Source: Bacteroidales bacterium (GTDB lineage Bacteria > Bacteroidota > Bacteroidia > Bacteroidales > UBA932). From it: 64,000 nucleotides of DNA. Both the position numbers and the translations under genes were made by a program. The stretch covers positions 1 through 64,000 of the forward strand of contig JAFUWY010000037.1 of assembly GCA_017477245.1 (NCBI GenBank), in the 5' to 3' direction. Numbering within the stretch: position 1 is the first letter of the stretch; every line of letters starts with the position of its first letter. Positions 42,705 through 54,169 of this stretch are shown here, piece after piece. Under the pieces are notes generated by a model. The model was not told where the DNA came from, made no database searches, and saw nothing but the letters and a program-made list of their open reading frames with translations.

Positions 42705-44630
42705 TCAGTACAGCTTGACGAAGACTTCCATCGCCTGGTATTCTGCCATGCCAAGCCGGTCATACTGCCGGGCGGTGCACTGTGTACGCTCCTCGGCACG
42801 CTGCCAGAATTCTCGCGGATCCTCACCGGGGAACGGGACGATATCCTTCTGGCTCTGGTGCCTGAAGATGGCGTGGCGTTTCTTCACGACTTCGTCAGGA
42901 CTCAGGGGGACGGCCATGTCCACCCGGCTTAGTTCCCATTCCATCCAGGCACCCCGGTAGAGCCACACATGAACCCGGGCAGCCCATTCCCTACCCGCTG
43001 CACGGAGTTGGTCCAACGCTTCCAAACCGGCTTCGGTGCAAATCCGGTGCGTCCCGTGCGGATCGGCCAGGTCCCCGGCCATGAAAATCATATCGGGCTG
43101 AAGTGTCTCCATCAACTGACGGATGATATTCACATCGGCCTGGGTACAGGGATTCTTCCGGATACTGCCGCTTTCATAGAACGGAAGATTCAGGAAATGG
43201 GTCTTGGTCTGCTCGTCCAGACCGAAAGAGCGGACAGCGGCACGCGCCTCACTGCGTCGGATCGCGGCCTTGATAGACAAAAGTCTGCGCGGTTCAGGCT
43301 CACCCGGCACCTTGCTCCGGATCAATTCCCGCACTTCATCGAAACAGTCGCCGAAGCCCAACTCACGGACCATATCCATATGCTGCAGGACGACATCGTC
43401 ATGCACCGCGACATTGCCAGAAGTCTCGTATGCCACATGAACGTTGTGATGCTGGGAAACAAGGCGGATGAAAGTACCCCCCATCGAAATCACATCATCG
43501 TCGGGATGCGGGGAGAGGATCAGGACGGTCTTCGGGTATGGGACGGCAGAAACGGGACGGGTTCTGTCATCGGCATTGGGCTTCCCGCCCGGCCAGCCGG
43601 TAATGGTATGCTGGAGGTCGTTGAAGACATCGATATTGATTTTGTCAAAGGGACCGGCCTTTTCGAGCAACTCGTCCAGGGAGTTCTCCAGATAATCCTT
43701 TTCCGTCAATTTCAGGATGGGTTTATCTACTTTCCCGCAGAGCCAAACCACAGCCTTGCGGATCAAGCGGGGCGTCCAGATGCAAGGCCCCACCAACCAG
43801 GGTGCCGTAAGGCGGGTGAGCAACTGCCCGGCAGCCATATCAACATACATCACGATATCTTCATGCTTCTGCAGATAAGATGCCGGAACAGCCGGCGTGA
43901 CAGGACCTTCACAGATGGCCCTGACGGCCTCCGACTTATCTTCGCCCCAGGCCATCAGGACTATCCGCCGGGCAGACAGGATCGTCGAGATGCCGACCGT
44001 GATCGCACTCTCTGGCGTCGCTGCGATATCTCCACCGAAATTCCTCGACTGACGTTTACGGGACTTATAGGACAAACGAACCGTCCGCGTCCGGCTCTTC
44101 TCGCCCGTTCCGGCTTCATTGAACCCCACCTGGCCCTGCTCACCGACACCGATGACCAGCAGGTCCAGTCCCCGCGCAAGACGGTCGAAAGACGAACAAT
44201 AGGAAGACACCTGATCTCCGGGAACAGTACCGTCCGGCACATGGATGTTCTCTTTCAGGATGTCCACCTTGTCCAGGAACATACTGTGGAGACGACGGTT
44301 CCTGCTGTGGAGCTGATCCCTTACCATCGGATAGTATTCATCGATCGACACGACCTCTACATTGCGGAAAGAGACCTCGCCTTTCTGGTAACGCAGAGCC
44401 AACTCGTCATAAAGAGAAGCCGGCGTGGCCCCGGTCGTCAGGCCCAGATGGAAAAGATGCCCCTCCGAATTCCGGATGGCATCGACAATCAGGTCCGCAA
44501 CCGCAAGTGAAGCCGGAGAGGATTCCGGATAGATTTCTACGGGGATTCTTTCGAAAGAATGTACGATCCCATCGGGAAGACCTTTCTCGACCAACCCCCC
44601 ATCCTCACCAAGTGTAAAGTGCTTATCCAT
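42705..44630 (-). CDS. NagB-like/PIG-L (LmbE) deacetylase fusion
   Basis: A 641-residue two-domain cytoplasmic protein. Residues about 20-270 resemble glucosamine-6-phosphate deaminase: D97 in SIDEYY is kept. In 'GVGEQGQVGFNEAG' the catalytic Asp and His of NagB (GxDGHIAFNEP) are replaced by Q165 and Q167, while E172 remains. The deaminase is therefore probably altered or regulatory. Residues about 395-641 form a PIG-L de-N-acetylase domain with 'SPHPDDDVISMGG' and 'GDLADPHGTHR', the zinc motifs. The fusion is widespread in Bacteroidota and linked to amino sugars. It converges on the fucose locus with a 5-base gap. The start at 44630 is the first with homology. Confidence 0.82.
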   Translation of the reverse strand: MDKHFTLGEDGGLVEKGLPDGIVHSFERIPVEIYPESSPASLAVADLIVDAIRNSEGHLFHLGLTTGATPASLYDELALRYQKGEVSFRNVEVVSIDEYYPMVRDQLHSRNRRLHSMFLDKVDILKENIHVPDGTVPGDQVSSYCSSFDRLARGLDLLVIGVGEQGQVGFNEAGTGEKSRTRTVRLSYKSRKRQSRNFGGDIAATPESAITVGISTILSARRIVLMAWGEDKSEAVRAICEGPVTPAVPASYLQKHEDIVMYVDMAAGQLLTRLTAPWLVGPCIWTPRLIRKAVVWLCGKVDKPILKLTEKDYLENSLDELLEKAGPFDKINIDVFNDLQHTITGWPGGKPNADDRTRPVSAVPYPKTVLILSPHPDDDVISMGGTFIRLVSQHHNVHVAYETSGNVAVHDDVVLQHMDMVRELGFGDCFDEVRELIRSKVPGEPEPRRLLSIKAAIRRSEARAAVRSFGLDEQTKTHFLNLPFYESGSIRKNPCTQADVNIIRQLMETLQPDMIFMAGDLADPHGTHRICTEAGLEALDQLRAAGREWAARVHVWLYRGAWMEWELSRVDMAVPLSPDEVVKKRHAIFRHQSQKDIVPFPGEDPREFWQRAEERTQCTARQYDRLGMAEYQAMEVFVKLY

Positions 44631-44702
44631 ATATACAAATATACGTATTTCCGGGGACAATGCCAACAGGGGGCACCATGAAAATGCCTGATGATTCATC
44701 AC

Positions 44703-44771
44703 TGAAACGCCATTTGATTCAACACACACAGATATGGCAACCTAGACACGCAAAGGCAAATCTGCGTGACC
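44703..44771 (+). pseudogene. Relic of the htpG 5' region
   Basis: It matches the leader and first codons of htpG (46297-46409), including CATTTGATTCAACA and ACACAGATATGGCAACC. The long hairpin of the htpG leader is deleted and the fourth codon is a stop (TAG). Confidence 0.75.
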
Positions 44772-44787
44772 GAAGGCGAGGTGGACC

Positions 44788-44894
44788 GCAACCGCCAGCT
44801 CCCGAACTACAGCAAGATCGCCCAGGTCGAGACCGTGCTCGTGCCCTTCGAGAAGACACCGAAGATGAGCATCAAGCGCTTCCTGTACAAGTAA
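44788..44894 (+). pseudogene. Relic copy of the acyl ligase 3' end
   Basis: From GCAACCGCCAGCTCCCGAAC to the stop, it matches 26417-26523 with only a few mismatches and still encodes the C-terminus KTPKMSIKRFLYK plus a stop. It has no start of its own. Confidence 0.88.
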
Positions 44895-44935
44895 TCGCTG
44901 CAACGAAAGCGTCCCGGCACGCATCTTATGCGTGT

Positions 44936-45658
44936 ATGAGATCTTTCATGAAAATATGGACCGTGCTCGCACTGCTGACTGCGGGCACGGTTTCTTTGTC
45001 GGCGGCCTCCCCCTTCGGGGCCTGGCAGCAGCACCGGCAGCGGCGGCTGGACCGCCAGCCGGTCCCCGAGCGCTTCGACATCCGTCTGGGCGTGGCCGGA
45101 TCCCCGGTCCGCGCCGGGTCCTTGTACCTGGACGGAGGCATCGGGGCCTGGCTCGCCAAGTACGACGATAGCTACGACTGGTATGACAACCGGCTGCGGG
45201 ATATCTATTCGGATTACAACGGACCAACCCGCACCACGGGCGCGATCGGCATCGGTTTCGACTATGCCGTCTGCCGCTGGTTCTCCGTCTCGGCCGACCT
45301 CGCGGTCACGCTCCTGTGGCACGACAGCTACGACGCCATCACCAACCAGCAGGTCCGGGGCGGGACCGGCGCGGCCATCTACCTGCTGCCGCGCGCCAAG
45401 TTCATGTACATGAACCGCCGCAACGTCCGGCTCTACGGCTCGCTGGGCGTCGGTGCCGCCAAATACGTCGGATTCCCGAAGCTCTCCTACAGCTACACGA
45501 GCGACAGCGGCGTCCATTTCGTGGACAACAGCCTGCGTCCCTGCGGGGAATTCTCACCCATCGGCATCGAAGTCGGACGCAAGTTCTTCGGCTTCGCGGA
45601 GCTGGGCGTCGGCACCCTTTACTACGGCCTCCAGGCCGGCATCGGTTATAAATTCTGA
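44936..45658 (+). CDS. Outer membrane beta-barrel protein
   Basis: A 240-residue exported protein with a signal peptide (MRSFMKIWTVLALLTAGTVSLSAA). The mature part alternates hydrophobic and polar residues in about eight strands ('SLYLDGGIGAWLAKY', 'TTGAIGIGFDYAVCRW', 'VRLYGSLGVGAAKYVGF') and ends 'GLQAGIGYKF' with a terminal phenylalanine. This is the pattern of small OmpW/OmpA-like porin barrels. No specific family or function is recognised. ATG 44948 is an equally possible start. A lipoprotein gene follows after 12 bases, so the pair is probably cotranscribed. Confidence 0.72.
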   Translation: MRSFMKIWTVLALLTAGTVSLSAASPFGAWQQHRQRRLDRQPVPERFDIRLGVAGSPVRAGSLYLDGGIGAWLAKYDDSYDWYDNRLRDIYSDYNGPTRTTGAIGIGFDYAVCRWFSVSADLAVTLLWHDSYDAITNQQVRGGTGAAIYLLPRAKFMYMNRRNVRLYGSLGVGAAKYVGFPKLSYSYTSDSGVHFVDNSLRPCGEFSPIGIEVGRKFFGFAELGVGTLYYGLQAGIGYKF

Positions 45659-45670
45659 CAGGCAGTGCAT

Positions 45671-46285
45671 ATGAAGAAATACATCCTTTCCCTGCTTGTG
45701 GCAGCCGCCGGACTTCTGCTGGCGGGCTGCACCATCGACGAAGGCGGCAACCCCTACCGGACCAGCTACAAGCTCCAGTCCTTCTCCTACCGGATGACCC
45801 AGCGCACGTCCGTCGCCGCTGTCAGCGCGCTCAACCAGCTGCTCCTCGACGGCACGGACATCAACCGGGAGGGCTTCAACGCATCGGTAGACGGCGAGAT
45901 CCCGTTCCGGATCACCCGCAAGTCCCAGGACTGCTGGGAGGCCGCCACGGACGGGGAATACGCCACCGCCTCGCTGCGTTTCTCCTTCAGCATGACCGTG
46001 CGCCGCGAGCCGCAGGAGGACGGCCATGACCGCTGGACCTGCAGCGACGTCGAGGCCACGCAGACCGAAGACCAGTCCCGCGCCACGCTCGCCAACATCG
46101 GCGGCGACATCGTTTTCGACTGGGATACCCGCGTCTACCCGACCCTCGTCGAGTCCACGCTCGAGCAGAACGGCAGCTACCGCGTCGAATTCTTCCCGCG
46201 GGGCATGACCGGGTGCCTGGACTGGTGCGAGATCACCTTCAGCAAAGGCGACATCTCCAACTGCCGCGCGAGTATCGGCCGGTGA
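45671..46285 (+). CDS. Hypothetical lipoprotein
   Basis: A 204-residue lipoprotein with lipobox LLAGC (C20) after MKKYILSLLVAAAGL. The mature part is beta-rich and contains 'WTCSDVEATQTEDQSRATL' and 'YRVEFFPRGMTGCLDWCEITF', with two cysteines near the end that could pair. No family is recognised. It follows the beta-barrel gene by 12 bases and may work with it in the envelope. Its stop lies in a short palindrome (46282-46296). Confidence 0.6.
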   Translation: MKKYILSLLVAAAGLLLAGCTIDEGGNPYRTSYKLQSFSYRMTQRTSVAAVSALNQLLLDGTDINREGFNASVDGEIPFRITRKSQDCWEAATDGEYATASLRFSFSMTVRREPQEDGHDRWTCSDVEATQTEDQSRATLANIGGDIVFDWDTRVYPTLVESTLEQNGSYRVEFFPRGMTGCLDWCEITFSKGDISNCRASIGR

Positions 46286-46296
46286 CAATTTGTCAC
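46282..46296. promoter_or_regulatory. Perfect palindrome between lipoprotein gene and htpG
   Basis: GTGACAATTTGTCAC has two 7-base arms around a single T and overlaps the lipoprotein stop codon. It has the form of a repressor site. Regulator unknown. Confidence 0.35.
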
Positions 46297-46311
46297 TGGA
46301 ATGGCATTTGA

Positions 46312-46350
46312 TTCAACAGGGTCGGCCCGCCGTGGGCCGACCCTGTTGAA
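46312..46350 (+). promoter_or_regulatory. 17-bp perfect inverted repeat in the htpG leader
   Basis: TTCAACAGGGTCGGCCC and GGGCCGACCCTGTTGAA pair perfectly around GCCGT, ending 16 bases before the htpG ATG. It is either the terminator of the lipoprotein operon or a control hairpin of htpG. The relic at 44703 lacks it. Confidence 0.6.
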
Positions 46351-46366
46351 TTTAACAAACACAGAT

Positions 46367-48262
46367 ATGGCAACCAAGACACTCAAAGGCAAAATCGGCG
46401 TGACCACCGAGAATATCTTCCCGGTGATCAAGCAATTCCTCTATTCCGACCACGAAATCTTCCTGCGCGAACTCGTCGCCAACGCGGTGGATGCCACCCA
46501 GAAGATGAAGGCCCTCGCCTCCAGCGGCGACTTCAAGGGCGAACTCGGCGAACTCAAGGTCCGCATCGAACTCGACGAGAAGAAGAAGGTCCTGCGGATC
46601 ATCGACCGCGGCATCGGCATGACCGAGGACGAGGTGGACCGCTACATCAACCAGATCGCCTTCTCCTCCGCCGGCGAATTCCTCGAGAAATACAAGGACC
46701 AGATGGGCTCGATCATCGGCCACTTCGGCCTCGGCTTCTACTCCGCCTTCATGGTAAGCAAGAAGGTCGAGATCGACACCCTCAGCTGGCAGGACGGCGC
46801 CAAGGCCGTGCACTGGAGCTGCGACGGCTCGCCGGAGTATTCCATGGGCGAAGGCAAGCACGACGACCGCGGTACCGTGATCACCCTCCACCTCGACGAC
46901 GACTCCGAAGAATACGCCGCCAAGGGCCGCATCAGCCAGCTGCTGGGCAAATACTGCAAGTTCATGCCCGTGCCGGTAGTCTTCGGCAAGAAGACCGAGT
47001 GGAAGGACGGCAAGAGCGTCGAGACCGACGAGGACAACGTCATCAACCACATCGAGCCGATCTGGACCAAGGCCCCGTCCGAGCTGAAGGACGAGGACTA
47101 CCTGAAGTTCTACAAGGAGCTCTATCCGATGGAGGAAGAACCGATGTTCTGGATCCACCTCAACGTCGACTACCCCTTCACCCTGACCGGCGTGCTCTAC
47201 TTCCCGAAGATCAAGGAGCGCATGGCCATCGACAAGAACAAGATCCAGCTCTACTGCAACCAGATGTTCGTCACCGAGCACGTCGACAACATCGTCCCGG
47301 ACTTCCTGACCCTGCTGCACGGCGTGATCGACTCCCCCGACATCCCGCTCAACGTCAGCCGCAGCTACCTGCAGAGCGACTCCAACGTCAAGAAGATCAG
47401 CACCTACATCACCAAGAAGGTCGCCGACCGGCTCGAAGAGATCTTCAAGGAGCAGCGCAGCGAGTTCGAGCAGAAATGGGACAACATCAAGCTCTTCATC
47501 GAGTACGGCATGCTCACCGACGAGAAGTTCAGCGAGCGCGCCATGAAGTTCGCCCTGCTCAAGAACACCGACGGCAAGTTCTTCAGCCTGGAGGACTACC
47601 GCACGGCCATCGCACCCAGCCAGACCGACAAGGACCAGAACGTCGTCTACCTCTACGCCACCAAGCCCGCCGAGCAGTACAGCTGGATCGAGGCCGCGAA
47701 GAACCAGGGTTACGACGTCCTGCTGATGGACTGCGAACTCGACAGCCATTTCGTCAACCTGCTCGAGAGCAAGGTCGAGAAGACGCGCTTCGCCCGCGTG
47801 GACAGCGACTCCGTCGACAACCTGATCCCGAAGGAAGAGAAGGTCAAGCCCGAGATGAGCGAGGACGACAAGAAGATGCTCGACGAGCTATTCAAGACCG
47901 TCCTGCCGGAAGGCAACGACTACATGGTCGACGCGCAGAACCTCGGCGAGGCCGCCGCTCCGGTGCTCATCACCCAGAGCGAGTTCATGCGCCGCTACCG
48001 CGAGATGAGCGCCCTGGGCGGCGGGATGAACTTCTACGGCTCCCTGCCCGAGGCCTACAACATCATCGTCAACATGCAGAACCCGCTGATCGCGAAGATC
48101 TGGGGCGCCAAGAAGGACGCCGCCGACACCCCTGCCGCCGACTTCGCCAAGGACAGCGAACTCCTGCACCAGGTCGTCGACCTGGCCCTGCTGGGCAACG
48201 GCATGCTCAAGGGCAAGGCCCTGTCCGACTTCATCGCCCGCAGCGAGAAGCTCCTGCAGTAA
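46367..48262 (+). CDS. htpG: Molecular chaperone HtpG (Hsp90)
   Basis: A 631-residue cytoplasmic ATP-dependent chaperone. The GHKL ATPase domain begins 'KGKIGVTTENIFPVIKQFLYS', with 'FLRELVANAVDATQKM' (the asparagine binds magnesium), 'DRGIGMTEDEV' and 'GHFGLGFYSAFMV'. The middle domain has 'NVSRSYLQSDSNVKKIS' with the conserved arginine that contacts ATP, followed by a C-terminal dimerisation domain. Length is typical. The start at 46367 was chosen because upstream sequence is a long hairpin and does not code. It is single-gene, with a terminator at 48291-48326. Confidence 0.96.
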   Translation: MATKTLKGKIGVTTENIFPVIKQFLYSDHEIFLRELVANAVDATQKMKALASSGDFKGELGELKVRIELDEKKKVLRIIDRGIGMTEDEVDRYINQIAFSSAGEFLEKYKDQMGSIIGHFGLGFYSAFMVSKKVEIDTLSWQDGAKAVHWSCDGSPEYSMGEGKHDDRGTVITLHLDDDSEEYAAKGRISQLLGKYCKFMPVPVVFGKKTEWKDGKSVETDEDNVINHIEPIWTKAPSELKDEDYLKFYKELYPMEEEPMFWIHLNVDYPFTLTGVLYFPKIKERMAIDKNKIQLYCNQMFVTEHVDNIVPDFLTLLHGVIDSPDIPLNVSRSYLQSDSNVKKISTYITKKVADRLEEIFKEQRSEFEQKWDNIKLFIEYGMLTDEKFSERAMKFALLKNTDGKFFSLEDYRTAIAPSQTDKDQNVVYLYATKPAEQYSWIEAAKNQGYDVLLMDCELDSHFVNLLESKVEKTRFARVDSDSVDNLIPKEEKVKPEMSEDDKKMLDELFKTVLPEGNDYMVDAQNLGEAAAPVLITQSEFMRRYREMSALGGGMNFYGSLPEAYNIIVNMQNPLIAKIWGAKKDAADTPAADFAKDSELLHQVVDLALLGNGMLKGKALSDFIARSEKLLQ

Positions 48263-48290
48263 GGCAGGATTGATTATCAACCATTTACAA

Positions 48291-48326
48291 AATAACCTTC
48301 GGAGAAATCTCCGAAGGTTATTTTAT
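48291..48326. terminator. Bidirectional terminator between htpG and uraA
   Basis: AATAACCTTCGGAGA and TCTCCGAAGGTTATT form a perfect 15-bp stem with a two-base centre, flanked by A-rich and T-rich ends. It serves both convergent genes. Confidence 0.9.
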
Positions 48327-48346
48327 AAATCATTGATTGTCAGCGC

Positions 48347-49708
48347 CTATTTATTTTCGACCTCCTCCTCGGTACGCGGACCGAAGTTGACGGAGACATC
48401 GCCTCGGGTTCCTTTCCCGAACTCATAATCGTTTCCCGGGAGGATGGCGTTGAGCAGGATGCCCACAAGCGCTGCGACGGCGAGGCCGCTCAGCGAGGTG
48501 AAACCGAGGTTGATGGCGTCGTTCGCGCCGTACTTGATACCGATGGCGAGCACCAGGATCAGGGCCGCGATGATAAGGTTGCGGGAGGAGGTGAAGTCCA
48601 CCTGGTTCTCGACGACGTTGCGCACACCGACGGCGGAGATCATACCGTAGAGCACCAGCGACACACCGCCGATGGTGGCGGCCGGCATCACGCCGATCAG
48701 CGCGGCGAACTTCGGGCAGAAGGCCAGCACGATGGCGAAGCAGGCGGCGATGCGGATCACGCGCGGGTCGAAGACCTTGGTGATGTTGAGCACGCCCGTG
48801 TTCTCACCGTAGGTGGTGTTGGCCGGGGCGCCGAACAGGGAAGCGACGGCGGTGGCGAGACCGTCGCCCATCAGGGTGCGGTGCAGGCCCGGATCCTCCA
48901 GGTAGTTGATCCCGGTCGTGGAGGAGATGGCGCACATGTCACCGATGTGCTCGACCATCGTGGCGAGCGAAATCGGCAGGATGGCGATGATCGCGGCGAC
49001 CACCAGGCCCCAGTCGGGGTTCTTGAACACGGCGAAGGCCGTATTGTTCCAGCTGAACGGCAGGCCGATCCAGGCGGCTTCCTTCACCTGCGTGAAATCC
49101 ACCTGGCCGAAGCAGGCAGCGACGATGTAGGAGCCGAGCACACCGAGGAGGATAGGCACGATCTTGATCATGCCCTTGCCCCAGATGTTGCAGACCACGA
49201 CGATCAGCACGGCCACGATGGCGATCCACCAGTTCTGGCTGCAGTTCTGGATGGCGGAGCCGGACAGGGTCAGGCCGATCGCGATGATGATCGGGCCCGT
49301 CACGATGGGCGGGAAATAACGGAGCACCCGCTTGGCGCCGAAAGCGGCGAACAGGCCGGCGAGCACGAAGTACATCAACGCCGCGAAGAACACGCCGATG
49401 CAGGCGTAGGGCAGCGAAGCCGCGAGGTCAAGTCCCTTCTCGGCACCCATCTGCGTGACGGCGGCATATCCGCCGAGGAACGCGAACGAGGAGCCCAGGA
49501 AAGCAGGGACCTTGAACTTCGTGAGTACATGGAAAAGCAAGGTTCCGATACCTGCGAAGAGCAGGGTCGCGGAGACGGAGAGACCGGTGATCACCGGTAC
49601 GAGGACAGTGGCCCCGAACATCGCGAAGAGATGCTGGAGGCCGAGGACGGTCATCTTGCCCGCGCCAAGGGGCCGGGCATCGTAAATTGCCTTTTGTACT
49701 TCAGCCAT
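48347..49708 (-). CDS. uraA: Uracil/xanthine permease (NCS2 family)
   Basis: A 453-residue inner membrane symporter with about 14 segments. Family marks are 'GLQHLFAMFGATVLVPVITG', 'ATMVEHIGDMCAI' and 'FGAPANTTYGENTGVLNITK', including the substrate-contacting glutamates in the last two. Closest in style to UraA-type uracil permeases. It is downstream of the GMP synthetase genes on the same strand, so a xanthine or guanine-related substrate is also conceivable. It shares the terminator at 48291-48326 with htpG. Confidence 0.9.
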   Translation of the reverse strand: MAEVQKAIYDARPLGAGKMTVLGLQHLFAMFGATVLVPVITGLSVSATLLFAGIGTLLFHVLTKFKVPAFLGSSFAFLGGYAAVTQMGAEKGLDLAASLPYACIGVFFAALMYFVLAGLFAAFGAKRVLRYFPPIVTGPIIIAIGLTLSGSAIQNCSQNWWIAIVAVLIVVVCNIWGKGMIKIVPILLGVLGSYIVAACFGQVDFTQVKEAAWIGLPFSWNNTAFAVFKNPDWGLVVAAIIAILPISLATMVEHIGDMCAISSTTGINYLEDPGLHRTLMGDGLATAVASLFGAPANTTYGENTGVLNITKVFDPRVIRIAACFAIVLAFCPKFAALIGVMPAATIGGVSLVLYGMISAVGVRNVVENQVDFTSSRNLIIAALILVLAIGIKYGANDAINLGFTSLSGLAVAALVGILLNAILPGNDYEFGKGTRGDVSVNFGPRTEEEVENK

Positions 49709-49762
49709 AAAATATAGTGTATTTGGGTTGTATCAGGGTCGCACGGCGACGATTGAACGGGA

Positions 49763-50746
49763 TTATTCCCATTCAATCGTCCCGGTGGGCTTCGGCGTGA
49801 GGTCGTAGAGCACGCGGTTGACGCCCGGGACTTCCGTGATGATGCGCTGCGTGATGTGGTGCAGCAGCGCGTACGGGATCTCCTCGATGGTCGCGGTCAT
49901 GGCGTCGCGGGTGTTGACGGCACGGATGATCACCGGCCAGTCCCAGCTGCGCTTGCCTTCCTTGACACCGGTGGACTTGTAGTCCGGCACGATGGTGAAA
50001 TACTGCCACACCTTGCCCTCGAGGCCGTTCTTCGCAAACTCCTCGCGCAGGATGGCGTCGCTCTCGCGCAGGGCCTCCAGACGGTCGCGGGTGATGGCGC
50101 CCGTGCAGCGGACACCCAGGCCGGGACCGGGGAACGGCTGGCGGAAGACCATGTTGTCGGGCAGGCCCAGCTCCTTGCCGACCACGCGGACCTCGTCCTT
50201 GAAGAGCAGCTTGATGGGCTCTACCAACTCGAACTGCAGGTCCTCGGGCAGACCGCCCACGTTGTGGTGGGACTTGACGGGGCCGGACTCCACGATGTCG
50301 GGATAGATCGTGCCCTGGGCCAGGAAGCTGATGCCTTCGAGCTTGCGGGCTTCCTCCTCGAACACGCGGATGAACTCCGCGCCGATGATCTTGCGCTTCT
50401 GCTCGGGATCGGCCACGCCGGCGAGCTTGTCCAGGAAACGGTCCGTGGCGTCGACGTAGACCAGGTTGGCATCCAGTTCGTCGCGGAACACGCGCACCAC
50501 CTGCTCGGGCTCGCCCTTGCGCAGGAGGCCGTGGTTGACATGGACGGACACCAGCTGCTTGCCGACAGCCTTGATGAGCAGCGCCGCCACGACGGAAGAG
50601 TCGACGCCGCCCGACAGGGCCAGCAGGACCTTCTTGTCGCCGATCTGGGCGCGCAGCTCCTTGATTTGTTCCTCGATGAATTTCTGGGCCAACGCGGGCG
50701 TCGTGATACGCTCCATGCTAGCGGGACGGACGTTTCCTGTAGTCAT
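49763..50746 (-). CDS. Stand-alone GMP synthetase domain (no glutaminase)
   Basis: A 327-residue protein consisting of the ATP-pyrophosphatase and dimerisation domains of GMP synthase. The P-loop is LSGGVDSS near residues 49-56, then 'QGTIYPDIVES', '[10 protein letters not shown]' and the C-terminus PTGTIEWE. The glutamine amidotransferase domain is absent, so alone it would aminate XMP using free ammonia or a separate subunit, as in archaeal two-subunit enzymes. A complete guaA lies 35 bases upstream; the two differ clearly in sequence, so this is not a recent copy. ATG 50716 is an alternative start. Confidence 0.87.
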   Translation of the reverse strand: MTTGNVRPASMERITTPALAQKFIEEQIKELRAQIGDKKVLLALSGGVDSSVVAALLIKAVGKQLVSVHVNHGLLRKGEPEQVVRVFRDELDANLVYVDATDRFLDKLAGVADPEQKRKIIGAEFIRVFEEEARKLEGISFLAQGTIYPDIVESGPVKSHHNVGGLPEDLQFELVEPIKLLFKDEVRVVGKELGLPDNMVFRQPFPGPGLGVRCTGAITRDRLEALRESDAILREEFAKNGLEGKVWQYFTIVPDYKSTGVKEGKRSWDWPVIIRAVNTRDAMTATIEEIPYALLHHITQRIITEVPGVNRVLYDLTPKPTGTIEWE

Positions 50747-50781
50747 AGTATGCAATTATTATATTGATATCCAAATACCTG

Positions 50782-53890
<3,109 letters not shown>

Positions 53891-53929
53891 AAAAGTTTTC
53901 CACAATCCGCTGTCAACAAAGGGCACCCG

Positions 53930-54066
53930 CGTGCCGATTTCCGCAGGCAGTGCCCCCGTCTCGGCTTCCGTCCTCGCTTCCCGCTGACGCGGGAACCGGA
54001 TCCGGCGCCACGGATCCTGCTCCGGCCGAGCCTTCGCCGCGGGCACTGCCTGCGGGAAACGGCACG
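53930..54066 (+). repeat. Structured dispersed element, copy 2
   Basis: Outer arms of about 28 bp (53930-53957 and about 54038-54066) are nearly complementary but unrelated to the arms of copy 1. The core (53960-54037) reads CTCGGCTTCCGTCCTCG, hairpin TTCCCGC-TGAC-GCGGGAA, hairpin GGATCCG-GCGCCA-CGGATCC and GGCCGAGCCTTCGCC. It lies upstream of the guaB promoter and downstream of the transporter gene. Confidence 0.8.
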
Positions 54067-54088
54067 CCGGAAACTATGGCTGTTGGGC

Positions 54089-54121
54089 CTCGTCCCGTTT
54101 GCGCTTCTGGTACATCTGCCA
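54089..54121 (-). repeat. Partial copy of the transporter gene's 3' end
   Basis: 33 bases match 54191-54223, inside the end of the transporter gene, with one mismatch and a 102-bp offset. It has no reading frame of its own. Confidence 0.8.
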
Positions 54122-54146
54122 TCGGAACGCAGTGACGCAGGGAGTC

Positions 54147-54164
54147 TGAGGGGTACGCCCCTCA
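54147..54164 (-). terminator. Hairpin after the transporter gene
   Basis: TGAGGGG-TACG-CCCCTCA is a perfect 7-bp stem with a stable tetraloop, 6 bases after the stop codon. It lacks a T run, so intrinsic termination is uncertain. Confidence 0.5.
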
Positions 54165-54169
54165 GTCAT

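Larger units (their letters stand above)
44631..44935. other. Intergenic region holding gene relics
   Basis: No working gene. It holds a copy of the htpG 5' end (44703-44771) directly joined to a copy of the acyl ligase 3' end (44788-44894). Confidence 0.75.

Noticed and set aside
44660..45658. Longer reading of the outer membrane protein from 44660
   Set aside because: The extra N-terminus reads through the relic DNA in a frame other than that of the source genes and would hide the signal peptide.
49763..50746. Frameshifted or broken guaA
   Set aside because: The frame has a normal start and a complete domain set, differs throughout from the full guaA upstream, and no glutaminase remnant lies before it.
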